64,000 nt of DNA from CAWBBA01 sp963741625 (GTDB lineage: Bacteria; Desulfobacterota; Desulfomonilia; Desulfomonilales; Desulfomonilaceae): NCBI GenBank assembly GCA_963741625.1, contig CAVUIT010000012.1, positions 806,001 through 870,000 on the forward strand, read 5' to 3'. The notes below the pieces were generated by a model. The model saw nothing but the letters and a program-made list of their open reading frames with translations. It had not been told where the DNA came from and searched no databases. Below, in pieces: positions 47,358 to 56,194 of the stretch. The position numbers and the translations under genes were made by a program. How positions within the stretch are numbered: the stretch's first letter is position 1; every line of letters begins with the position of its first letter.

Positions 47358-47394
47358 ATAGCCCGATCCCCGGCTGTTTACTACTTAGCAAACA

Positions 47395-47421
47395 AAGGCG
47401 ATCCACTTCCCAGATCGCCTT
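47395..47421 (+). terminator. Hairpin after the maturase gene
   Basis: AAGGCGAT at 47395-47402 pairs with ATCGCCTT at 47414-47421. The T-run is weak (GTCCT). Confidence 0.4.
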
Positions 47422-47500
47422 GTCCTACCCGGGACTTAACACATAAGGGGATCGTACCTATCGTGCGCTGCAACGCGGTATTAGGGGCTTTGGATTATTC

Positions 47501-47965
47501 TCATTGTGTCTGCCGCATCGCCTTAAGGGACGCCTGGATCACATTGTCGAGGTTCTGTAGGAAACGAGAACGGTCTCGCTTTTCAAAAGGAGCCGGACCT
47601 CCCGTAAAATTACCCAGATCCCGGAGATGGGCCATCAAGTCTCTGTTAGCAAGGACATTGCCGATGGATTCCGGCGTGAAAATACGGCCTTTTGGGTCCA
47701 GCATTCGAGCCCCTTTTTCAATACATCGCGAAGCAAGCGGAATATCAGCCGATACAGCAATATCGTTTTCATGAATATGCTCCACAATCCAGTCATCGGC
47801 CGCGTCAAAATGTCCACTGACAATAACTAGCTGAAATAGTTTCTCTTGAGGAATTGTGATCCTGGAATTGGAAACCACGTAGACTTTTAGCCCGTACCGA
47901 AAGGCCACTCGATAAACCTCATTCTTTACCGGGCAGCCGTCTGCATCAACGTAGATCTCGATCAA
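47501..47965 (-). CDS. YaiI/YqxD family protein (DUF188)
   Basis: A 154-residue protein with the DUF188 pattern: YVDADGCPVKNEVYRVAFRY at the start, AADDWIVEHIHENDIAVSAD in the middle, and IPLASRCIEKGARMLDPKGR. The conserved acidic residues (D.D, D.DAADDWI) resemble the active site of PIN-like nucleases. Biochemical role unknown. It stands alone. Confidence 0.9.
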   Translation of the reverse strand: MIEIYVDADGCPVKNEVYRVAFRYGLKVYVVSNSRITIPQEKLFQLVIVSGHFDAADDWIVEHIHENDIAVSADIPLASRCIEKGARMLDPKGRIFTPESIGNVLANRDLMAHLRDLGNFTGGPAPFEKRDRSRFLQNLDNVIQASLKAMRQTQ

Positions 47966-48254
47966 ATAGTACCCCTTCTATTTGCAGTGATAGATAGCGT
48001 GATGGTCAAAAGCCGACTAACGGAAAAGGTCGGAGGCTCGCGAAGGCTCATTGGCGCTAACTTAAGGTTAGTTTAATCGGTTACAGACGCTTTGGACTGC
48101 TGAGCCGCCTTCAAAGTCCCCCTTTTCTAAAGGGGGATTTAGGGGGATTTTCAATGTGTAAAAGCAAAATCCCCCCTGTCCCCCCTTTATGAAGGGGGGG
48201 GAAAATCGTTAAGTTAGCGCCTATGTGGCGAAGCCTGTCCCCCTGAGTGAAATG
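47966..48254. other. Intergenic region with palindromic repeat
   Basis: It holds the C-rich palindromic element at 48115-48205 and no gene. Confidence 0.5.
48115..48205. repeat. C/G-run palindromic repeat
   Basis: CCCCCTTTTCTAAAGGGGGA followed by TTTAGGGGGATTTTC faces GCAAAATCCCCCCTGTCCCC and CCTTTATGAAGGGGGGG. This is a long imperfect palindrome of a kind widespread between genes in many bacteria. Confidence 0.65.
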
Positions 48255-48575
48255 TTAGGCATCCGAGTCGGGACGACTCTTCCCACAATTCCAGCACTCC
48301 GAGAACTGTCCCTCGATCTCTTCGCCGCATGATTCGCATTTCCAGGGCTCAGTCTGATCATTTTCTGACGAAAGAGCCTCTTCTACAATGCGACTTGCTT
48401 CCTCAAACTTATCTTCGTCAACGCATAGTTGAGGCCAGCATTCAATTGGTGGAATATCACCGACCGCGGCTCCGAGAAATTGGTTCTTGATCCAGCACTC
48501 GATCCCGTGACTTTCCAGGATATTCTTGAAGAGGCTCACAAGAGCGATGTTTGGGGCACTGTAAACCGTTTTCAT
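48255..48575 (-). CDS. DUF2007 domain protein with zinc ribbon
   Basis: A 106-residue protein. The N-terminal DUF2007 fold (VYSAPNIALVSLFKNILESH, GIECWIKNQFLGAAVGDIPP, LCVDEDKFEEASRIVEEAL) is a small domain annotated as putative signal transducing. The C-terminal zinc ribbon has two CxxC pairs (CESCGEEIEG, CWNCGKS). A role in metal or protein binding is likely; no partner is known. The next gene upstream is another zinc-ribbon protein on the same strand. Confidence 0.88.
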   Translation of the reverse strand: MKTVYSAPNIALVSLFKNILESHGIECWIKNQFLGAAVGDIPPIECWPQLCVDEDKFEEASRIVEEALSSENDQTEPWKCESCGEEIEGQFSECWNCGKSRPDSDA

Positions 48576-48605
48576 TTTACCCTTCGGATATGCTCATGCT
48601 GACGG

Positions 48606-48827
48606 CTATTTTGACCCGGAAGTCTTCTGCTCTTCTGCTTTTGCACAAGACCGACAAATCCGTGACTTAGGAGGTTTTAGTTGTAAAATTTGTCGAAGCG
48701 CTCCGGTACCAAAGCAAATACCGCATGTCGGCCGTCCGCACTTTTTGCAGAGACCGCCGCCCAATGTATCGAACTCTCTTCCACAGCTATGACATTTCCA
48801 AGGAATGCTCACTTCATTCACCTGCAT
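48606..48827 (-). CDS. Small zinc-ribbon protein
   Basis: A 73-residue protein with four CxxC-type pairs (CHSCGREF, CKKCGRPTCGIC, CRSCAKAEEQ). It is similar to short double-zinc-ribbon proteins of unknown function. It probably forms an operon with the DUF2007 gene 30 bases downstream. Confidence 0.7.
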   Translation of the reverse strand: MQVNEVSIPWKCHSCGREFDTLGGGLCKKCGRPTCGICFGTGALRQILQLKPPKSRICRSCAKAEEQKTSGSK

Positions 48828-49181
48828 CGCACCTCATGCTCATTCGCATTCCGTCAGGGAACTCTGAGATGCGAAAAGTTCGTCATTCCCGCGCAGGCGG
48901 GAATCCAGTCTTACTCGCTATAACCCTTCTGGATTCCCGCCTTCGCGGGAATGACAGGTTAGCGAATTCTCGTGTTTCATGGACGCTATGTTACTCATTT
49001 GGACGCACATTCGTATCAGAATTCATCCGCTTGCGGTTTAGAGTAGGTCGCCCCAAAAAACCATCACCTCGCGAGCCAGCCGATTTTGACAGATGCGGCC
49101 GTAGGAAATCGGCTGCAATGACTAGTCAGGTTCGGCCCTTCTCATACTCAACCGAATCACGCGCTTACGCAAGCTCTTTAC
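48828..49181. other. Intergenic region with REP element
   Basis: It holds the inverted repeat at 48882-48955. The rest has no supported gene. Confidence 0.45.
48882..48955. repeat. REP-type inverted repeat
   Basis: GTCATTCCCGCGCAGGCGGG at 48882 and its mirror ending GCGGGAATGAC at 48955 pair over 27 bases with one or two mismatches around a 20-base loop. This GTCATTCCCGC type is common in many proteobacteria. Confidence 0.75.
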
Positions 49182-49964
49182 TCAGGTTGTAACATCTGTC
49201 GCACGGCCCGGCTCCATCCATCGGAGGCGCTGTTCCAGCCCGGCAGCCGCGAAAGCATCTTGTATCTCCTTGCGCGATTCTGAGAAGTGCGCCCATCCTT
49301 CGTAATGCAACGGGATGATGACCGCGTCTGCAAAGGCCCGCGCGGCTTCAACTCCTTCTTTTGCAGTGAAGGTGAGAGACGCTGGTCCCGCTGCTGCAAC
49401 CCGCGCGGCCCCCATGAACAGGATGGCAATCTTGACCGAGAAGCGTTGACTGACCTCCGCGACATCTTCGTACCAGACCGTATCGCCCGAAATGTAGATT
49501 GCGCTTTTCGGAGATTCTGCCAGGGCCAGCACGAACCCGGTAACCGGGCCGCGGTCTCCGCCAACCGGCCCATGCCGCGCAGGCGTCCCGGTCACCCGTA
49601 GAACGCGGCCGTCGGGGGTCGGCAGGTCCACACTCTGCCAGTGAGCGAGACCGACAGCATTACCACCCAATCGTTCCGCGCCTTCTTGCGTGGTCAGAAC
49701 CGTCTCTGCGCTTTTGAGTAGAGATCGCCCCGCGTGATCGAGATTATCAGAGTGATGGTCGTGGCTGAGCAGCACAGCATCTATTCGACCGAGGGACTCA
49801 GGACTTAGCGCGGGACCCGCAGTTTTCCGCAACGTGTACACGGCCGTAGGATACTCCGTGCCCGCAGGATCAAAAGTCGGGTCGGTAAGTAGCCGCAGTC
49901 CGCCCAGTTCGAGCAGCGCTGTGGGCCCGCCGATATAGGTAATTTTCAATTGAACAGTCCCCAT
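49182..49964 (-). CDS. MBL-fold metallo-hydrolase (UlaG/RomA-like)
   Basis: A 260-residue metallo-beta-lactamase-fold protein. It starts with a typical ITYIGGPTALLELGGLRLLT strand pair; the metal site is LLSHDHHSDNLDHAGR. Other ligands are plausible in GTPARHGPVGGDRGPVTGF, YISGDTVWYED and the C-terminal IIPLHYEGWAHF. Such enzymes hydrolyse lactones, phosphoesters or N-acyl lipids. The substrate is unknown. It is a single gene. Confidence 0.88.
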   Translation of the reverse strand: MGTVQLKITYIGGPTALLELGGLRLLTDPTFDPAGTEYPTAVYTLRKTAGPALSPESLGRIDAVLLSHDHHSDNLDHAGRSLLKSAETVLTTQEGAERLGGNAVGLAHWQSVDLPTPDGRVLRVTGTPARHGPVGGDRGPVTGFVLALAESPKSAIYISGDTVWYEDVAEVSQRFSVKIAILFMGAARVAAAGPASLTFTAKEGVEAARAFADAVIIPLHYEGWAHFSESRKEIQDAFAAAGLEQRLRWMEPGRATDVTT

Positions 49965-50067
49965 GGTTTGGATTCCTTTCTGCTGGCCAATGGCAACCGC
50001 GTCGTTTGCATCCTTTGGCGATAGATGCGGTTGGCTTCGATCACCACATCTTACCCGTGCTCCGAAC

Positions 50068-50541
50068 TCACGTTTTTGTCAGGGCTTGTTCTCGCAGGTG
50101 GTTGAAATTAACCGCTGGCAGCCCACGCCCGACTGCAGCTAAATACAAATCGAGGTCTGTCGTAATAAGTGATCGAGAATCGTGAGAGATCTCGAGCAAT
50201 GCTGAATCGGTTAGCCCAAGCCGCTGGAACTCCTTAGCTGCTGAGGCAATCCGGCTGTCGACATACTCCTCTGGAGTCGCAAGAATCATGGCACGAAATG
50301 TCTGAAACACGCGAGTTTTTGCGGGCTCATCAATATACCCAAGCAAGTTTGATGTCTCGGTCAAAGTATTTGGGGTGACGAAAACTTGGGACGAGGATTC
50401 GATCACTCGGCACAACAGATCAAAATCCTCAAGTGAAAATGCTTTCAAACGCTTATGTTTCTTAACCAAATTGCGATCGGTTGTACCCACGATGAAGAGT
50501 ATGAGCAGATTCGTGTCGATTACTAGGTTGATTCCACTCAC
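50068..50541 (-). CDS. PIN-domain ribonuclease-like protein
   Basis: A 157-residue PIN protein. The acidic metal residues are visible: NLVIDTNLLILFIVG, PNTLTETSNLLGYI, GLTDSALLEISHDS and LITTDLDLYLAAVG. PIN proteins are metal-dependent RNases, often toxins. The start overlaps the stop of the 93-residue protein by four bases (ATGA), so both are translated together, and a third gene overlaps upstream. Toxin function is inference from context. Confidence 0.9.
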   Translation of the reverse strand: MSGINLVIDTNLLILFIVGTTDRNLVKKHKRLKAFSLEDFDLLCRVIESSSQVFVTPNTLTETSNLLGYIDEPAKTRVFQTFRAMILATPEEYVDSRIASAAKEFQRLGLTDSALLEISHDSRSLITTDLDLYLAAVGRGLPAVNFNHLREQALTKT

Positions 50542-50819
50542 GATTTGATCTCTCGATTCTTAACAGATCGAACTTGTCCACGTGAATCGTCTATTTGGAC
50601 TACTTTGTAAGAACGCTTCGGGGAGCTAACCTGCTGCGCAATTGCTGCAAGAGCGTTGGGTGCCGTATCCCAAGGGCGAGAAAAGCCGATCGTAACCCTC
50701 CATACCTTGGCACCCTCGACGAACTCGACTTCTTCAAGTCCTACATTCGAGATTGCCTCACCGCTGAAAAGATCTCGAATATACCCTTTAGCCAAAGCTA
50801 CTGCTTCTTTTACGTCCAC
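50538..50819 (-). CDS. Small protein paired with PIN protein
   Basis: A 93-residue protein with GTG start and AAAGGAG site inside the end of the upstream gene. It contains VALAKGYIRDLFSGEAISNV, LEEVEFVEGAKVWRVTIGFS and SYKVVQIDDSRGQVRSVKNR, a compact alpha/beta unit. I do not know a name for it. Small proteins of this type, positioned before a PIN gene, may act as antitoxin or adaptor. It is not a typical AbrB or RHH antitoxin, so this pairing is unusual. Confidence 0.8.
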   Translation of the reverse strand: MDVKEAVALAKGYIRDLFSGEAISNVGLEEVEFVEGAKVWRVTIGFSRPWDTAPNALAAIAQQVSSPKRSYKVVQIDDSRGQVRSVKNREIKS

Positions 50820-51841
50820 AAAATTCTCCTTTGCTCAGTGACCCGACGCCTTGTTGCGCAGATCCCCACGGTGGCCACTAGGTACTCGGCAAGAATGGCA
50901 TCCAGATGCTTTCTCATTCCCTCTTCCAGCCTCTTCTTTCCACCGATCGTGTCCTCATAGAACAGAACCCTAAACCCGGCAACGTCGAAAGGCAGCGACG
51001 TGCCCTTCTGCGCGAGAAGGACGGTCGGCTTTCCGAGTGCTAGTGCGTATCCCACCTCAAAATAAACGTTGGCGTTCGCGGGCGTGATATCCGCAATAAT
51101 GAGTTGCGAGGTGGCGATTTCGCGAACCACATCGCTAATGATCAGACCGGGGCCTGAGATTTCGTCAGCCCGTAGTGCAGTGACTTCGTAGGACTTACAG
51201 ACCTCCTTTACGACGTCCTCATATACCTCGTCATATCCCTCTCCAAACTGCATTACGACAAAAGCTTTCGGCTTAACGCCTTCGACAGTAAAGTTGCGTA
51301 CGGTGATGAGGTGATCACCCCTGCACAAAAAACCCACCTGGCGGAGCCGACCCATTGGTGAAGTGACCTGTGCGGTTCCAACGGCAACGCCGTCAATAAG
51401 AAGTGTCACGAAAGCACCCCGCAAATGAACTTCGGCTCGATACACTCGACCGGGTTTTAGATTCGCGCGGTCGCCGCTTACTAGATGGTTCCACCATCCC
51501 TGTCCGCCGGTTCGTGGCCCACCGAACTCGCGGATGCCGAACATCGCCCACTTTTCGCTCCCAAAGCCAGCAGTAACGAAGTGACGGTTGCTGACATCGT
51601 AAACGATAGCCAACTCGCAGGTCGAATCTACAGTGACCTGGGCAAATTCTACCTCACCGCTGATTTTGCCCTCAGCGAGCGCTAAACTGCTCAGGATAAC
51701 CCCGAAAGCCGGTTGATCTTTCTGATCGGCCTCGGGTCCTCCAGGAGGTTCGACAGACGGTATCCGTTTGCCCTGAAATCGCACTTCGTCATCGACGACA
51801 TCGGACTCACCTATTAATGGTACCCAACTTACAAGTGTCAT
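50810..51841 (-). CDS. Lectin-like domain fused to NDT/TIR-like nucleotide-processing domain
   Basis: A 343-residue two-domain protein. The N-terminal 195 residues look like a concanavalin-type beta sandwich (LALAEGKISGEVEFAQVTVD, VYRAEVHLRGAFVTLLIDGV, VGFLCRGDHLITVRNFTVEG). The C-terminal part is a Rossmann-like domain related to nucleoside 2-deoxyribosyltransferases and TIR-like proteins: KAFVVMQFGEGYDEVYEDVV, the pair RADEISGPGLIISDVV and LIIADITPANANVYFEVGYA with the glutamate, and ALGKPTVLLAQ. In defence systems such domains cleave NAD or nucleotides. The start follows GGGAGGA. It overlaps the next gene by ten bases. I infer a sensor-effector role. Confidence 0.8.
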   Translation of the reverse strand: MTLVSWVPLIGESDVVDDEVRFQGKRIPSVEPPGGPEADQKDQPAFGVILSSLALAEGKISGEVEFAQVTVDSTCELAIVYDVSNRHFVTAGFGSEKWAMFGIREFGGPRTGGQGWWNHLVSGDRANLKPGRVYRAEVHLRGAFVTLLIDGVAVGTAQVTSPMGRLRQVGFLCRGDHLITVRNFTVEGVKPKAFVVMQFGEGYDEVYEDVVKEVCKSYEVTALRADEISGPGLIISDVVREIATSQLIIADITPANANVYFEVGYALALGKPTVLLAQKGTSLPFDVAGFRVLFYEDTIGGKKRLEEGMRKHLDAILAEYLVATVGICATRRRVTEQRRILWT

Positions 51842-52431
51842 GTTGACATCCTCCCACCCTGCTCCTTTAACGCTCAGCGGCGTCCGCGTCTGTTCGCCTA
51901 GCCGTTATATGGTTTCGTGTAATCACATCGAGGACGCTATTTTGAAAGACAAGACGCCTGCCATTCCGTTTCGGAACGCTCAAAAAAACGTAATGGCCTC
52001 AACCCCTCGTGTGACATCAATCAGTTTGTCCAGGCGTTTTATGCAAATCCGCATGAACCACCTCTGCCTCTGACCAAAAGAACCGAGTGTCCGTCATATT
52101 CAAGGTCCGCCATGCGGCGAAGAAAAAGGGGGCTGGAAAATGACTACTATCCCCCCAAATAAAACAATTCGCGCCGCTCAGTCCTCAGGTCAAGAAGAAT
52201 CCGGTAGCCGCAAGGCGTGGCCTGCCAACAAAGAGCCTTGCCTGCTCAGCACAAGGTTGGTTCTTTTCGTTTCTGTCGCCTGCCCGCGAAGCTGCCTACA
52301 GCTCTAAGAAAGTGTCTCATCCAGTATTGGCGGCCTTTGGGTGGTGTGTAGAAGAATATTTGAATCTTCAGGCCACCTGCATGCATCTTACCTAAACAAA
52401 GAAGATCCACAACGGATTTGCGAGGTGTGAA
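51842..52431. other. Intergenic region upstream of the three-gene operon
   Basis: About 590 bases. The right part serves the small secreted protein. I see no repeat, RNA gene or clear promoter. Confidence 0.35.
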
Positions 52432-52680
52432 ATGAAAACCAAGAATTTGTTTTTGCCTACGGCAGTGTTGGGAGCCCTTTTGGTACTACTACTCAGTCCT
52501 TATGGCGTTCCGAGCGCTTACTCAGGTTTTGTAGGGTCAACGTCAATCATGGCAGGTGGTCCGGGACCGGCTGCTGATATCACTTGGTACCCGAGCAAGC
52601 ATGATGACCCTCCGCCTCACGGAAGGGCCGACGGTCAACCAGCTAACGGGAAGGGAGACGATCCACCACCTCACGGATAG
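52432..52680 (+). CDS. Small secreted protein with repeated DDPPPHG motif
   Basis: An 82-residue protein with signal peptide (MKTKNLFLPTAVLGALLVLL, cleavage near SAYSG). The mature chain of about 50 residues ends with two copies of DDPPPHG separated by a Gly/Asn/Lys-rich stretch. I do not recognise a family. A GAGGTGTGAA leader gives a modest ribosome site. Confidence 0.6.
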   Translation: MKTKNLFLPTAVLGALLVLLLSPYGVPSAYSGFVGSTSIMAGGPGPAADITWYPSKHDDPPPHGRADGQPANGKGDDPPPHG

Positions 52681-52901
52681 AAGATCCGATGGGGAAACAT
52701 CGGGCCACGATCCCTGGATTTCCAGGGCGCGCGTTTCAGGTGAGGCGTCGTATCTACAGCGGCCTGCACGCCTTCTCGGGGTGTCGTCAGTAGCGAATTG
52801 AAGTGACATAATTAACGGGACACTTTACTCAATTCAACCATCTTTGCGCGCATGCACACAAAAATAAGCGTGGTGGCCCGCAATTTGCCACAAAAGAAAA
52901 A

Positions 52902-52921
52902 CCGGCCGCATGTACGGCCGG
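52902..52921 (-). terminator. Intrinsic terminator of FAH-family gene
   Basis: CCGGCCG and CGGCCGG form a 7-bp stem with a 6-base loop; on the minus strand a TTTTTCTTTT run follows. It lies 37 bases after the stop codon at 52959. Confidence 0.8.
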
Positions 52922-52958
52922 CAAATCCGAATCAAAGGTGCAGGGTCAATGTTTAGGG

Positions 52959-53978
52959 TCAAACCAATTCGAACTTCAGTTCCCCCAGTTTCTCGAGGCT
53001 GCAAGCGAGTTTATCACCAGGTTTGAGCCAAACCTGCTTGTCCTTGGGTTTTCCCGCTATAACGCCTTCCGGGGTGCCGGTGAAAATGATGTCGCCGGGT
53101 TTAAGTGTCAAGTGGCGTGAAAGAAAACTGATCATCTGCCGGCTGTTGAAGATGAAATCGTTGGTGTTGGAGGATTGCCTGGTCTCGCCGTTGACCCGAC
53201 ATTCTATTTTCAGGTTGTCGGGGTCTATCTGATCCGCGGTAACCAGGTATGGTCCCAAGGGCGCGAATTGGTCCGGGGTCTTGCCGATCATCCACTGCTT
53301 AGCCGGCGTCTCCAACTGCAGATCCCTTGCAGTAAAGTCATTGCCGGTACAGTACCCCGCTACATAGGAAAGCGCATCCGCCTCGGGGATGTTCTTGGCT
53401 TCCTTGCCCATGACCATCACTAGCTCGACTTCATAATCAAATTTCTTTGCCACCTCGACCGGGAGCTTGATGGTTCCATTGTGATTGTTGAGCGCGGTGT
53501 TGTACTTGTTGAACAGCACCGGTTGGCTGGGCGGCTCCATGCCAACTTCCTTTGCGTGCCGCCGGTAATTCAAACCGATGCAGATGATCTTTTGCGGACG
53601 GGTCACCGCGGGGCCGTACTCAATAGTCTCTTCCTTGACAAACGCCTTGCCCGCGGCAGGGGATTTGAGAGCCGCGTCCACCAGCGCATTGAGGCTGGGG
53701 CCGTCCTCATTCTGAAGCAAATCATCCATGGTGGCCGGCGCGGGCATGTTGAGCAGTTGCGCTGCCTGCGGCACATCCAGAATGCCTTTGGCTGTTTTAA
53801 CGCCAAGCCGGTACTCGCCGTTGCGACGCATGGTCAACAATGTCAGGCCGCGAGCCAAGCCCCGGGCTTGTGCCTGCACAGGCTTGGTCTCAGCCTGAGC
53901 TACTGTGAATCCGCCTGTCGCTGCCATGGCGGCAACGATGCCCGCTCCCTTCAGAAAATTCCTGCGATCCTGGTCCAT
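52959..53978 (-). CDS. FAH-family hydrolase with Tat signal
   Basis: A 339-residue fumarylacetoacetate hydrolase-fold enzyme. The ATG at 53978 follows AAGGAGGACCACC; earlier frames are rejected. It begins with a twin-arginine signal (RRNFLKGAGIVAAMAATGGF, cleavage near AQAE). The FAH core has ICIGLNYRRHAKEVG, FDYEVELVMVMGKEAKNI with the metal glutamates, DFTARDLQ and GDIIFTGTPEGV. Relatives hydrolyse or decarboxylate 2-keto acids, usually in the cytoplasm. Export of this fold is unusual. It is a single gene. Confidence 0.9.
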   Translation of the reverse strand: MDQDRRNFLKGAGIVAAMAATGGFTVAQAETKPVQAQARGLARGLTLLTMRRNGEYRLGVKTAKGILDVPQAAQLLNMPAPATMDDLLQNEDGPSLNALVDAALKSPAAGKAFVKEETIEYGPAVTRPQKIICIGLNYRRHAKEVGMEPPSQPVLFNKYNTALNNHNGTIKLPVEVAKKFDYEVELVMVMGKEAKNIPEADALSYVAGYCTGNDFTARDLQLETPAKQWMIGKTPDQFAPLGPYLVTADQIDPDNLKIECRVNGETRQSSNTNDFIFNSRQMISFLSRHLTLKPGDIIFTGTPEGVIAGKPKDKQVWLKPGDKLACSLEKLGELKFELV

Positions 53979-54687
53979 GGTGGTCCTCCTTGATCCGATG
54001 CGTTGATAAGCACTCACTCCTACCGGAATTATGCAACGGCCCCGGGATTCCGCGCATCCAGGCAGCCCCGAACCGTCATTCAAGGGCTGCCTGGACCCGA
54101 AAAGGCCGTCGCGGCATGCCTCGCGCGTGGTCCGCGGAGACACGGTTGCCACCACGTTGTTTGAAAAGAGAAACTAACCCAGTTTCGGACCATATCCCCC
54201 GAAAAGTCTTTAGTCAAAGGAAATATCCGCTTTATCGTAGCCACTCAGCTATCGCTGGGAAGAGAAAATTAGTTGCCCCTTTGGGGCACTGGCTCCGCTC
54301 CCCCGCGTGAGCGAAGAGTAAGCCTTTATCGCTTGTCCAGTCATTGGCCATAGGAGGATTGCGCTGAAGAACTCAGGATCCGGGCAGAGCCTTAGGCTGG
54401 TGCTTTGAGACAATTTAACAAGTAATAATCATACTATAACTTTACTTAGTAATGTCAATTATCTGGTATTTCACTAAATATAGCTCTGGTAGTAGGTTAT
54501 AGCGACGAAACCAGCGTGATAAATATGCGAGGCTAAAGATACTGCGATATCAAGCTATTAGCTACACAGCAAAATAAAATTCTAGAAAAAAAGCACAATC
54601 ATCCGAAAAGCTATCACTTTTTTCTTGACATCTGATTTGTCGTAACTAATAGTCGCCCTGCAAATAGTTGAACCCTGGAGGGAGGGT
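53979..54687. other. Intergenic region before outer-membrane protein
   Basis: The last 280 bases are strongly AT-rich with the promoter at 54625-54652. No gene is supported. Confidence 0.4.
54625..54652 (+). promoter_or_regulatory. Candidate sigma-70 promoter
   Basis: TTGACA at 54625-54630 and TAATAG at 54647-54652 are spaced by 16 bases, about 36 bases before the ATG of the outer-membrane protein. Confidence 0.5.
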
Positions 54688-55749
54688 ATGATGAGAAGAA
54701 TACCTTATACGCTACTGGTCTGTCTTGTTTTCCTAATCACAACAGCTTTTATGGTGCCCGCATGGGCGTCTCCGGTTGAGGACTCCGCAGAAAAAATTCT
54801 TGCGAAATCTCAGGCCGCACCTCAGAGCGTGGCAGGAGAGCCGAAACCCAAAGCTATAACCAAGGTCAAACGCCCGGCCGCGTCTCAGACCTACGAGTAC
54901 TTGTGTCCTCGGCCGGAGATAACCAAAGTCAAGCCCGGTTACATGCGTTCCTACGGAACTGAAGCACAGCTTCCGCAAGGCATTTTGCCTACTCCTCTAA
55001 CTGGCCGGTGGGACGTGGGTGGAGGAGTTCTCTTTGCAAAGCTCCGAGGTAAGGTTGCGTGGCCCAGATACGCATGGTCCGGCTCTTTTGTTGCGGGCGG
55101 GACCAATGAAACCGATTTCACCGATGGTCTCACGCTTCCGGGCCACCTTGCTGTGCCCACATGGAACGTCAAGTACGCATTCCGTCCCAATTGGGCGGTG
55201 CGGTACTCCGGTCTGGGGTTCGAGGCCAATGGCGGCGGCCAGTCATCCAGTACCATTACGTTCGGACCCTGGCAGCAATTCTATGGCGCAGGCCAGAGCG
55301 TCCAGAGCAAGTATCAGCATCTCTATCAGCGGGTGGGCCTGCTCTATGATGCTGTTCAGAGCAGCAGATCATGCATAGGAATATTTGCCGATTGGGTCCA
55401 TGCAGAGGACAAGATCCAGGTAATTTCCTCTCTATCCGTCGGGCAAAATGCAGTGTTCAGCAAGGGCACGGACGCTGCTATTGCCGGAATCGAATATCGC
55501 AGATTCGTTAAAGCTTCTGCCAATGGGGGCACCCTCTCTTGCGATTGCAAAGCCGGAGCAATTTTCCTGGACGATGTGGTCGGAGTGGATGCTCAGGCTG
55601 GAGCGCAATATGCAATTTCTCTGAATTCGGGTCGATCAGGATACGTGAAGGCCGGATACAGGCTTGTCGAGTTGAAGAAGGCTCAGAACGACTATCTACT
55701 CAACAACGCGCTTGAAGGCGGTTACATGGAATTTGGCTTCATCTTCTGA
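54688..55749 (+). CDS. Outer-membrane beta-barrel protein
   Basis: A 353-residue exported protein. A signal peptide (TLLVCLVFLITTAFMVPAWA) is followed by a Lys/Pro-rich linker and a beta barrel of about 270 residues with alternating pattern (WDVGGGVLFAKLRGKVAWPR, YQHLYQRVGLLYDAVQSSRS). The last residue is phenylalanine (MEFGFIF), consistent with barrel assembly. Pairs of Cys (CDCKAG, SSRSCIG) occur. The GGAGGGAGG site supports the start at 54688. I do not know the family. Confidence 0.8.
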   Translation: MMRRIPYTLLVCLVFLITTAFMVPAWASPVEDSAEKILAKSQAAPQSVAGEPKPKAITKVKRPAASQTYEYLCPRPEITKVKPGYMRSYGTEAQLPQGILPTPLTGRWDVGGGVLFAKLRGKVAWPRYAWSGSFVAGGTNETDFTDGLTLPGHLAVPTWNVKYAFRPNWAVRYSGLGFEANGGGQSSSTITFGPWQQFYGAGQSVQSKYQHLYQRVGLLYDAVQSSRSCIGIFADWVHAEDKIQVISSLSVGQNAVFSKGTDAAIAGIEYRRFVKASANGGTLSCDCKAGAIFLDDVVGVDAQAGAQYAISLNSGRSGYVKAGYRLVELKKAQNDYLLNNALEGGYMEFGFIF

Positions 55750-55884
55750 TTGATGTCAGTGTTAGTTAGCCAGGGAGCGTAAGAAGTCGGCAATATCAGT
55801 CTGACCGACGTTCCCAAAGGGAAGATCCGACAATAACACAAGGCGTTAACAGACGACTGCCACTCCAAGATTGATTCACGAGTT

Positions 55885-55947
55885 TTTTAAGCCCGGCCTT
55901 TAACTGCTCCCTCCCAGCTCGAGAGTTAAGGCCGGGTACTTTTTTCT
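55885..55947. terminator. Bidirectional intrinsic terminator
   Basis: CCCGGCCTTTAAC and GTTAAGGCCGGG form a near-perfect stem; TTTTTT flanks it on both sides (55885-55890 and 55940-55945 regions), so it can end transcripts from either strand. Confidence 0.75.
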
Positions 55948-56028
55948 AAAGGGATTAAGACTTTTGCTCAGCTGAAGCAAAATTCGCGTGTGGCCTGTTT
56001 GGGTCACGTTGGTCTCGTAGAGACCGCC

Positions 56029-56194
56029 GAAAGTAGCCTGGCGATTCATCGCCGGGGGAGCCGGTGAAGACAGATACCAAGTCCCATAGGGACGGCGGAA
56101 CATAAGGTGAAAAGAGCCGAACTTTTCAGTCGTCCCGAATGGGACGAACGCATTTTGGCTCTTGGCCCAGGCGATGAATCGCCTGGCTACTTTC
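56029..56194. repeat. MITE-like element with 25-bp terminal inverted repeats
   Basis: GAAAGTAGCCTGGCGATTCA at 56029 onward is matched by the reverse complement ending at 56194, over 25 bases with one mismatch. The internal 116 bases contain smaller palindromes (GTCCCATAGGGAC, CGTCCCGAATGGGACG). It has no coding frame of note. Confidence 0.65.
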
